From: Prunella strophiata
Taxonomy: Eukaryota; Chordata; Aves; Passeriformes; Prunellidae
Assembly (NCBI GenBank): GCA_036583965.1
Contig: JAZBQD010000001.1
Location: 13,045,392-13,109,391 of the forward strand
Direction: 5' to 3'
DNA: 64,000 bases
The notes beneath the pieces were generated by a model, which saw nothing but the letters and a program-made list of their open reading frames with translations, had not been told where the DNA came from and did not search any database. The position numbers and the translations under genes are program-made. This document shows, one piece after another, positions 57,001 through 64,000 of this stretch; position 1 is the first letter of the stretch; each line of letters begins with the position of its first letter.

Positions 57001-59418
57001 ATGTGCAGGGGGAGAATGAGCACGATGTCTGTTAAGCTGTAGAAAGCTCCCTGACAGATAGGGGATATTAGTTTGTATTCTTTTTTTCTTCCCCTTTTTC
57101 TATTTTCTCTGTGATTTTTCTAGCCTGGAGCAAAGGGTAAGGCAAGCAGCTCTGCACCACGTGGCTGTTGAGCAGAGGAATTTCACACCCTCACCAAGCA
57201 CCGCAGTGGAGCTGCCAGCAGACTGGAAGCAAATTCCTCTGGGAAGCTGCTACTTAACCTAATGGATTGGCAGCAAGGCAGCATGGAGCACTGCCAGCCC
57301 TGCTGACAGCTGGGCTCTGTTGTGTTGAGAGGGCTGGGGAAGCTGTCACACACTTCATAACAACAGGGCTAATAACTTGGGCTGTGCTTGCAGGCTTCTC
57401 TCAACCCCTCTAGAAAAAAAGCCCAGAAATTTTCCCTGTGTTGTTTCCATTCATGCCATCCTTGCTTCCCAGCTGGCAACTTCTCCTTATTCCTCTCCAG
57501 TGGAAACTTTTATCCTCTCTGGGGCAAAGTGAGGTCTGAGCTTCAGTGGCATTTGGGATTGTGAACCTGTCAGAGCAGGGCACGTGTCTTGCTCTGTGTT
57601 GTCCAGGTGTGGGGAGTTTGGGGGTGCTCACAGCTCTGCAGGTGCTCCATTTTGCTTTTCTGGGATATGCAGCCTATCATTAAGTTACTCTTTTAAGCTT
57701 TACTAGGAGCATTCTCCTCCAGACTGAGACACCTAGAAAAGCCATTCTGCTCTCTAGGTTAAAGTGCCAAGACAGAATTGTGGCTTGCACCCTCTGCCAT
57801 GTTTAAATGTTTTTCCAGTCCCATCAGCCCCTGATGACAATTTTTGGAGCATTCCTGATGGATGATTAGCTAGTAATAATGCAGATGTGCCTGAGCCTGC
57901 TCTCTGCTTGTGTCTGTTGCAGAAGCAAGAAGCCCTGTGAACCTGTGCAAGCCCAACCCCTGCATGAACCAGGGCGTGTGCATCCTTGGGCCAGGGAGCT
58001 ACCACTGCAAGTGCCACGGCTGGGAGGGACCCCACTGTGAGACCAGTAAGGACCTGTTGGTGTCTCTGGGTTTGGATTGAAGGCACTGGAGGTGGTAGTT
58101 TATGCTCAGACTCAAGTGTTTATTATTTCTTATCAGTAAAATAGTTTCACAGCCATGAGTTTGGCAGCTTTTCGTTAGCAAGGTACAAAAATGGCTGACT
58201 GTCTCTTGTTATAAGGCCTTTTAAGACTAAACTGTTCCATTAAGAAATGACACCTAGGTTATTTTTCCTTTTAACCCAGTAACTGATCCCTTGAAGCCCA
58301 CAATGTGGACTTTTTTGTCTAATTAAAAAACATCACCCAAACTCATGAAGAGGGAAGAAGGTAAAGAAGAATAACCTGTCTCTGCCCTAAAATCTTCATC
58401 TTGTTTCATTTCTGTATTCTAAACCCCAAAACTTTTAAGTTTTCCACCCTGTGATATTACACACTTCTAACTAACTACACACCTGTAATCTCAGCATTAT
58501 CAATTCATTTTACAAGCCTGTCCCATGGCTTCAGGTCAAATGCAGTCTGTGCCTTTAAGCACAGAAAGTTTAAAATTCTCAGAATCCAGGATTCCAAAAA
58601 GGATCAGCAGCCCCTCCAAAGGGATCCCACCTCTCCCTGAAGCTGTAACTCTTGGACAGCTGTTTGGGGGGCAGGCCTTGGTGCTGGGGTGGTCTCTGTC
58701 TTAGGGAAAGTTGAGAGGTTTGGGCTGCTGAGGGGAGCAAGGGCTTCTCTCAAGAAGCTGTGCCTTTTTATACATCCACTAAGTGAGTTGACTGTGAGGG
58801 GGGCCCAAGGAAGTCTAATAATTTTGGTAATCTTCCACTCTGTTCTGTTCCCCTTTTCCCTCTGCCCTGCTGGAAGAAACAAGCTTTCCTAGGTTGCTCA
58901 GGTAGAAAGATTTGACTCTCTTTTAATGGGAGGCAGCTGTTTCTGTTGGAGCAGACCCCCTTGCTATCCCTTTCAGTGCTGTCCATGGTGTAAAAGCCTC
59001 CCCATTGCCTTCCTTCTCTTCAGCAGGGGAGCAGTGGCCAGGAGGTGGGGAGTCTCTGCCTCCCTAGAGGTGGCCCTGTGCCCTGTAACATGAAGTTTTC
59101 AATTTAAGTGGGTTTTCCCCTTGCCCAATATTTTACTGTTTTACCTGAATTCTGACTTCCAGCCTGTGGCCTCTAATATCCTGTCATCTAAGGGAAAGCT
59201 TGTTTGGTTGTTGTGGGCTGAGTGTGACCTTATCCCGTGGTCCCAAAGCCCTCATCCCACATCTGTGCTTCTCTTCTGCCACAGGAGTTCTCCGGGGTGA
59301 TTCTCCAAGATCTCCAGCCCTTCCTGCACCTTCCCATGTGCAGTGGAGTCCAAGGGCTTTGCAGCACTTCTCCAGAGCCCCCCAGCACAGCAGAAGGCAA
59401 ATGCATCAGAGGCATTGA
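35325..59418 (+). CDS. VWA2: VWA2 (AMACO), secreted matrix protein (13 coding exons)
   Basis: VWA2 is a secreted basement-membrane-associated protein. Exons: 35325-35373, 35945-36019, 37963-38096, 39409-39518, 49675-49869, 50658-50788, 51446-51578, 52029-52084, 52885-52992, 53778-54359, 54669-55220, 57923-58045, 59285-59418. Phases agree and total 2382 nt (793 codons plus stop), close to the human length of about 755. Order: signal peptide (residues 1-about 23), VWA1 (from about 49), a cysteine-containing linker (232-294), EGF1 (295-330), VWA2 domain (331-524), VWA3 domain (525-708), EGF2 (709-749) and an Arg/Pro/His-rich tail. The ATG at 35325 is in good context (CACCATGA) and starts a hydrophobic leader. 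The intron 39519-49674 interrupts VWA1 and holds satellite DNA and an antisense gene. Confidence 0.95.
36020..37962 (+). other. VWA2: VWA2 intron 2
   Basis: Intronic sequence of mixed composition. GTTTGGGTGTTTGGGTG occurs near 36667. Open frames around 36.5-36.9 kb and 37.4-37.9 kb have no splice or domain support. Confidence 0.6.
37963..50788 (+). CDS. VWA2: VWA2 first von Willebrand A domain
   Basis: Exons 37963-38096, 39409-39518, 49675-49869 and 50658-50788. The metal site is complete: DGSYS (D56, S58, S60) after VLFLL, the threonine in GGSTETGQAL and the aspartate in IIISDGKS. The 10.2-kb intron falls between TVFR and GGSTETG, just before the MIDAS threonine. Confidence 0.94.
41242..44070 (+). 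repeat. 67-bp satellite, about 42 copies
   Basis: Unit: GAACACATGGTCACTGAAAC, ATCTCACAGATATCTGTTCA, GAAAAAAGGCAAATTTGGAC, TTGCTAT. The first unit (41242-41296) is divergent (five A, CAGACATCTGATC); from 41297 the copies appear identical to the end, where the last one breaks off at CATCTCAC. Each unit contains the 10-bp palindrome CAGATATCTG. There is no spacer between copies, so this is not a CRISPR-like array. Confidence 0.97.
44085..44345 (+). mobile_element. CR1 LINE 3' part, interrupted
   Basis: GACTCCCTGGAGCACTGCAG, CATGGGAAGGATGTGGGCCT, GAGTTCAGAGGAGAGCAGCT and CAGAGGGTTGGAGAACATCT follow CR1 order. The element resumes at 44518-44580 (GTTGGAACTAGATGATCTCT ... CCATTCTGTGATG), so about 170 bases have been inserted. 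Confidence 0.8.
44346..44517. mobile_element. Insertion inside CR1, possible LTR fragment
   Basis: Sequence reading CAGATTTTATTTAACATGG, ATTTACAAGAAATGTGAGGG then a GA-rich run (44461-44517) splits the CR1. The TTTATT-plus-GAGA layout resembles the end of bird ERV LTRs in reverse, but I see no clean target-site duplication. Confidence 0.35.
44630..45260 (+). repeat. Polypyrimidine TTATTC-rich tract
   Basis: About 600 bases, nearly all T and C with scattered A, built on TTC, TTATTC and TTCTTA units. The complementary strand is purine-rich. Long + strand open frames here are runs of Phe, Leu, Ser and Tyr caused by composition. Confidence 0.9.
45435..45720 (+). mobile_element. CR1 LINE 3' fragment
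   Basis: AGGATGAGAGGAAATGTCCT, TTTTTCCCTGGCAGAGTGGT, GGTTCCTCCAGAAGGTGGTG and GTGGCACTTGGGGACATGGT are CR1 landmarks. It lies just past the 3' end of the antisense gene. Confidence 0.8.
45948..49267 (-). CDS. Unrecognised acidic tandem-repeat protein, antisense in VWA2 intron
   Basis: I do not recognise this gene. Reading leftward: a possible first exon to about 49077 (donor GGAGAG|GTGAGC), a 91-base intron, an exon from about 48985 (D-T-E-Q-E-E-A-F-T-H-MDEDWEYDTDPW), then one long frame from 48777 to about 47190 and another from about 46960 to the stop at 45948. The N-terminal part has 11-12-residue Q-E-L-x-Q-W-E repeats, the middle is Pro/Ala/Glu-rich with a predicted helix LLDLARHISCEILRTAVLEL, then Q-E-G-S-Q-G-E-A repeats, then 44-residue SHHELSDWDENIGEELSHGD-type repeats, then a cationic tail KKRLSCLYRALRALRALRRL. 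Frames must shift near 48780 and several times between 46950 and 47190, so it is either a decaying gene or a real gene with assembly indels. Strong codon-level conservation of the repeats argues for past or present coding. Confidence 0.55.
46080..47545 (-). repeat. 132-bp coding tandem repeat (44-residue unit)
   Basis: About ten units of SHHELSDWDENIGEELSHGD, VGSYQEISDWEEGMEQELSL, EEAQ, with versions four residues longer (G-T-E-Q-G-I-E-Q) and an alternative opening SHHELSNWDECILEELS. The three units nearest the C-terminus have drifted (LVGSSQNLSDWDEHITEELS). The unit at about 46950-47190 carries several indels. Confidence 0.9.
48043..48078 (-). other. Candidate PKA-RII anchoring helix
   Basis: Encodes SCEILRTAVLEL inside LLDLARHISCEILRTAVLEL. 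The spacing S-xx-I-L-xx-A-V-xx-L fits the published AKAP amphipathic-helix pattern. It is the only clearly non-repetitive, predicted-helical segment of the antisense gene. Function is inferred from the pattern only. Confidence 0.35.
50195..50360 (+). mobile_element. ERV LTR 3' fragment in a VWA2 intron
   Basis: AAATTGTTCTTATCTCAATC, CATGATTTTTGCCTTTCGTG and the following GGAGGTGAGAGGGGAAGCAA resemble the end of the avian ERV LTR class that also left the 5530-6085 remnant. Short and decayed. Confidence 0.5.
51446..52084 (+). CDS. VWA2: VWA2 cysteine-rich linker exons
   Basis: Exons 51446-51578 and 52029-52084 encode GCRVESHPCERRTLETV..., CWKGSK..., and RWKRVLIKHPSRCFRTVCP. Six cysteines in about 60 residues lie between VWA1 and EGF1, as in the mammalian protein. 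Confidence 0.9.
52885..52992 (+). CDS. VWA2: VWA2 EGF-like domain 1
   Basis: A single symmetrical 108-base exon: DPCDSQPCQNGGTC ... YHCLCLLGYGGDTHC, six cysteines in EGF spacing. The CxNGGTC motif is intact; the calcium-binding D/N-x-D/N-E/Q start is absent. Confidence 0.94.
53778..54359 (+). CDS. VWA2: VWA2 second von Willebrand A domain
   Basis: One 582-base exon. VDLLFLLDSSAGVT starts the domain; the MIDAS motif is DSSAG, so the last serine of DxSxS is glycine. The threonine (GRTLTGRAL) and second aspartate (LLTDSRS) are kept. The acceptor is CAG-CAG: starting at 53781 would drop one alanine. Confidence 0.94.
54669..55220 (+). CDS. VWA2: VWA2 third von Willebrand A domain
   Basis: One 552-base exon reading SLDLAFAVDASSGVGLQNF and ending IIERICEG. 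The metal site is eroded: DASSG instead of DxSxS, GHPASAGSAL where a threonine is usual, and LLTGGGG where an aspartate is usual. The fold signature is otherwise clear. Confidence 0.93.
55221..57922 (+). other. VWA2: VWA2 intron 11
   Basis: 2.7-kb intron between VWA3 and EGF2. Contains an A-rich simple stretch with CCAAA units at about 56900-56948 and a T/C tract at 57080-57120. No exon with matching phase found. Confidence 0.6.
57923..58045 (+). CDS. VWA2: VWA2 EGF-like domain 2
   Basis: A 123-base exon in phase 1: LCKPNPCMNQGVC ... YHCKCHGWEGPHCET, six cysteines in EGF order. The donor is ACCA|GTAAGG. Confidence 0.93.
59285..59418 (+). CDS. VWA2: VWA2 terminal coding exon
   Basis: Acceptor CCACAG at 59279-59284; reading in phase gives RVLRGDSPRSPALPAPSHV ... 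SRRQMHQRH and stop TGA at 59416-59418. Rich in Arg, Pro, Ser and His as expected for the unique tail of this protein. The phase matches, but similarity here is weak, so the last exon is less certain than the domains. Confidence 0.75.
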
Positions 59419-62400
59419 CACAGATGAGCTGAGTGCTCCAGCTCTCCATCCAGGAACACTTCCTGCCACATCACTGCCCTTGCCAGTGAGGGAGTTGCTC
59501 CAGCACAGGGACTGTGTTGAGACCATTCCCAATCCCTGCATTGCACAAACTGGCCTCCCCAGCACTCTCTTTCTTCTATCATTGAAGTAAATATTTGTGT
59601 TTATGTATTTCTTCCTGGAATTTTTGCGTTTCCTCATCCAGGTCTTAAGGTCGTGATTGTTTTGGGGTTTTTTTTAACAGATTTTGAGAGATCTGTGAGT
59701 TAGTCTAAAAATATGCAGAAGTCTGAGCAATTCTGGAGCTTTTGCTGAAGGGGTGTAACACAGATGATGTACTTGCAGCCAGGTGCTGGAGTGAATGGCT
59801 TGTTACATGCAGGAAGAAGGAGAACTGATTACAAGTCTTTATTCTGTTTCTGTTTAGGTTGTTCATGCTGCTTTCTTCTCTGAATTTATTGAGCTGTGAT
59901 GGTTCATGTCTCCAACGACAGTTTGGCCACATGCCTGCATCCTTTGGAGCATCAGCCTCACCTCATCACTAAATCAATTTGCCCACAGACCTGTAAAATT
60001 TACATAAGTGCTCCCCCAAAGCCATGGTTCCCATTGTTGGGTTGTTGTCTGCTGACTTTCCCATGGTGTCTGTCACCTCAGGAGAGCACAGCCAGGTCTG
60101 CAGAGAGCCAAGGCAGAGATATTGACTGTGGCTGCCAGGAGAATAGAGTCTGTTGTTCCCAGCAGAAGAAAAATCCCTTCACCCAGATGTCCTGGCCTGT
60201 GTTTGAATAGTAACATTAGGTGGACAAAGAGAGACACAAATTGCTCAGCAGGTTTGTTGTCAAAAGAAGAATGGTCTGAAAGCACTCTCAGGGATGAAAG
60301 CTGGCACTGAGACAGGAGAAGCACTGTCGTGCCTTGTGGGAGAAACCAGGCTGGGAGAAAGAGGAAATTCTGCTTTCTTTTCACTGTCACTCTGGTAGAT
60401 TGTCTGTGTCCCAAGGCACAGCAGAACAGAGGCTTAGTTGAAGGGCTGACATTTGGGATACAAAGGGAAATGAATCTATTAATGTCTCTTAGGCATGGCT
60501 GTGGCTCAGCATTGCCTCTGCTGTTAACCTGTCAGCCTTCTCTTCATGTGGGGAGAGTGGGCTTGGCCAGACTCCCCCAAAGCCTGGCTCCTGCTGTGGT
60601 GCAGAGGTGCCTGTGGGGCTGGCTGGGTTCCAGACCAGCTGCTCTCAAGTCTCCCTGTGCATCCTGTTTGTGTGAAGGCTCTGAGGGACCCCTCTCCTCC
60701 TCACCCTGCTGGGTCTGCAGCTCCCTGGGGGTTTCTCTGCCACCGTTTCCTGACAGCATCATTAGCTCACTCCTCACAGGCATTTGTCTGCCCTCTCAAA
60801 CAGCAGAGCACTCCCACTGCCTGGGACACAGCTCTGGGGCTGGGACAGACCTTCCTGGCCTTCTGCAAGTGCTGCAGGCCTTTTCCTTGTGCTGTTTGCA
60901 GCACAGTGGGTGCAGTGCAGCTGCTGAGCACTTCATCTTGTAGCTAAAGTGGTGTGGTGTAATCTGTTTGGGAATTCTTTATTTTAATGCACAGGTATGA
61001 ATTATGTTTTTTTATGCATGAGCGACAAGGCAGGCTGGCCTGGGTCCTGAGCTGGGGAAACCCTGCATTTTTACCATTCCTGCTGGCTTTAGTCACCACA
61101 GGTACACAGACAGCTCTGTGTGATTCTGGAAGCACAGACTGCAAAATCTCATGCTGGAGACAACTTTTTAATGCTGGACAGGATTTATCTGTCTCTGTGC
61201 ATCAGTTTGTCAAGTAGAGATGATGTGAGAGGTTGGAAACTCATGGAGGAGCTCAGGAAAGCTGGTTTCTAAAGCCCAGTTTTTGGGCTCTGAGTACACC
61301 TGGATGAGGTTTCAGTGCCCAGAATGCCCCAGGGATCCCCACATGCCAAGGATCTACATGTGACCTTCCCCCTGCCATTCCTCCTGAAAGCAGGTGATTC
61401 CTGAAGCCTTGGATAGATGCTCAGACATTCTCTGGCAGCAGCAGCACCCACCAGCTCTCCTTTTGTATGAGACAAAGCACTTTGCAAGGTAAGAAGGTCA
61501 TGGGCATTGGGAGGAGATGGGAAAAGCCAGCCTGATAATTAGGATATATGGGATGGTCTTGGAGAGATCTGCTGATCCCACTAGGCAAGCAGGACACTGC
61601 TGAGCAGTTTTTGGAGCTGTTTTATTTTTCTGTTCAAAAATTTGACTTGAAGTTCCTGGCTAATCTCTAGGCTCCTTTCTCTTGTAAATTTTAATTAAAG
61701 AAAAAGTAAGTAGGTAAGTGGCTTGGGTCTCTGACATGATCCCTTATTAAATTCACTCTCAGACTTGCCTTGATTCAGTCAGAAATATTTAATGAGCCTT
61801 CACCTGATGGGAGCTCATTCCCTTGAGGCTGGGTCCCTATTTGAGGCTGGCACAGGCACTGAGGAGGGGGTCCCTGCAAAGCCAGCACTAATCCTGTCTG
61901 GCACCAGAGGATGTCTGTGCCAGCTTGTCATTAGTGTCTGGCTGCTGTTACTGATGCAGCTCTGCAGTACTCTCCCTCTGGAGGATTGCTGGGTGAGCTT
62001 TGGCTGGTCCTGGGCCACTGCTGACTCCAGGAGAGAGCCTGTTTCTCCTTGAAAAATGGGATTTAAGTAAAATCCACGATTTTCACCCCCTTTAGTCTTA
62101 CATTCCCTCAGCAAGCAGAACCATGCCTGTTTGTGGTGAGTAAAGGTTGGATGGCCCCTGTCCTGTACAGGCTGCAGCAGGGAAGCTGGGCTTTGATCCC
62201 ACTGTGCCATTCTCCCTGCACTACCAAAAGCCAAGGGCAGCCTGCAGAGGTCTGCTGATGCTCCCTGTAAAGCCAGCTGGCCTTCTTCAGCTTCAGACTC
62301 CCCAGCAGTCTCACTCTGCAGTAGAAGTAAATTAATTTGATTCTTACTTGAGACATCTTACATAAATATTCAGGCCAACTTCTCCACTGATACAAGGTTT

Positions 62401-64000
62401 TGGTTCTTTTTTCCCCTTTAAAATCTGTCACTTTTGTCTTACTGGAAAATCAACATGCCCAATAGCAGCCTTGGTGTGCTAGTCAGGAACACCTCAGCAG
62501 CTTTTGTGGGGTTGTTCTGTATCCAAAGCAAGAAATGTGGAGGTACTTAAATGAGAAACTTCGCTCAGGAAAATGGTTTGTAGCAGGAAATTTCCCTCCA
62601 GAAGAATATGGAATTCTGCTGGGGACACTTCAGGCCCCATGGTGGCCTGGCTGCAGTGTGCACAGGTGAGGGTTGCACTGGAATGACAAACAAAGCAGTA
62701 AATTTTATCCAGCTGGGGCTGATACAGGGGTGTTCTAAAGCAGCTGTAGGCAATGGGGCAGCAATGCTGGGGAAGGATAATAGCAGCTCTTGCTGCTTTC
62801 CATTCAGTGCACAAAACCAGCCCCCCAAAATCGAGTTATTTGGGGATTCCTGGGCTCAGAGGGGGACAGGACACTGAGGAGCTCATTGGCAGGTTTGTGT
62901 CAAGGGGGCAGCTCAGAGAGGCCAGGGAGTGGACCTTGCCCAGGACTTTGTGCTGTAGCTGCAGTGCCTCCCCAGGCCTGTCTGTGGGAGCCACCAAGAG
63001 GTATTTCACAGATGTGTCTGTTTTGGTGTCCATTCTGTAAAGGCCTCAATTGTTTCCTTTAATAACTTTTTTCTTTCCTTTCCAGCTGAAGCCCATCCTG
63101 GTTTTCCCTCAGAGACTGCAGCAGGCAGTAAGCCTGCACACAGTTGCTATCTAGTGGCCAGAGGAAGGCAGTGGAAGGTTTTTCACTGCTGGTTCTGTGC
63201 AAGAGGACTGCTACAGAGATACAGGGAGGCATCTGTTACATGTCTTCATGTAAATTGTCAGGGTTACTGCTGTTTTTCAGTGGGTTAGATCTCTGAAAGA
63301 TGTTTTGCTTGATGGTGCAATCACTACTATTTAAGCTATAGTTCACTGCAGTTGTAGACTGCATAGCTAAGAATTTGTAGTAACTAATGGTATTGGGGAT
63401 TTGAAATCTTTTGGGAAGTAGAGCAGGGACAAGCCCCATTACTGAGAAAACCACTGGTAACATAATATACTCAACATTTTATTATAAAACCCTCTAAAGA
63501 GCCACTTTATAGGTCACAGTTACAACAAAGGAAATGCCTTGAGTTAGGAAAACAATGGGGACACAGAGACATTGTTTAACATTTCTTGTTTGGGGAAAGT
63601 GTGTTGTTCAGGACTTGCTTATATTTACCATTCCCTCGTGGAGACATCCCAGCAGGAGCCTGGAGCTGACTGGGCTGTGAAGGGGAAAGCAGAGCTGCTC
63701 TTGTCCATGGCTGTCTCAGCACCACTGAAATGTCTGGACAACTCCAGGAGGATGACAGCAGGGTGCACACTGAGGACATGGTACTGTACAGATATTTAGG
63801 GTATGGAGAGGGGCCTTGCCAGCCCATCATGGGCCAAAACAAAAGCTTCATGGAGTCTGTGGCCTTCTGGTGCTCTGGAGAAGGAAGTCCCCAGGGTCCT
63901 GAACCAGAAGAGTCAGCAGTTTATTTGCATGATTTTTTCCTATGTGCAAAACCTTGCACAGGGACAGCCTGACAGCTGAGGCTCCAGAGGCCTGGCATTA
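59419..64000. other. Downstream region, no gene recognised
   Basis: Expected to contain the VWA2 3' UTR on + and, by synteny, to approach the 3' end of AFAP1L2 on -. I found no AATAAA close to the VWA2 stop (an ATTAAA lies at 61694-61699) and no minus-strand exon resembling AFAP1L2. Short open frames have no support. Confidence 0.4.

Noticed and set aside
59419..64000. Minus-strand exons of AFAP1L2
   Set aside because: Expected from synteny, but no segment with its domains or matching splice phases was seen; its 3' end is probably beyond the window.

Overview
The window looks like nuclear DNA of a bird, probably a songbird. Evidence: degenerate CR1 LINE 3' ends on both strands, avian-type endogenous retrovirus LTR remnants, short introns with GT-AG sites, several CpG islands, and the vertebrate gene order TDRD1 then VWA2 (human 10q25, where CCDC186 lies head-to-head with TDRD1). 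I reconstructed gene models by joining exons whose splice sites and codon phases agree.

Layout. 1-2100: no recognisable coding sequence. 2100-2960: CpG island, by synteny the likely CCDC186 promoter (inference). 2960-4707: a (GGGATC)n array of about 1 kb between two identical 267-bp direct repeats. 4708-10330: transposon debris (ERV LTR at about 5530-6080; CR1 at 5168, 8190 and 10005). 10330-11180: second CpG island with a degenerate 45-bp repeat, probably the TDRD1 promoter. 11890-26678: TDRD1 on +, 21 coding exons, 888 codons, a MYND zinc finger and three (not four) extended Tudor modules. 28640-28961: GC-rich island running into a 3.7-kb, 32-bp minisatellite (28962-32662), followed at once by AATAAA. 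35325-59418: VWA2 (AMACO) on +, 13 coding exons, 793 codons, with signal peptide, VWA1, EGF1, VWA2, VWA3, EGF2 and a basic tail. 59419-64000: no gene recognised.

The fourth intron of VWA2 (39519-49674) splits the VWA1 domain. It holds a nearly perfect 67-bp satellite (about 42 copies), CR1/LTR pieces, a 600-bp pyrimidine tract and, on the minus strand, an unrecognised acidic-repeat gene (about 49.27 to 45.95 kb). That gene has 44-residue tandem units, a short helix fitting the PKA-RII anchoring pattern, a cationic C-terminus, and several frameshifts clustered in one repeat unit. It is the best candidate here for something undescribed.

TDRD1 is a germline piRNA-pathway scaffold and VWA2 a secreted basement-membrane protein; their adjacency is ancient synteny, not a shared pathway. 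Four large G-rich or homogeneous tandem arrays in 64 kb are the other striking property, and their exact lengths should be treated as assembly-dependent.
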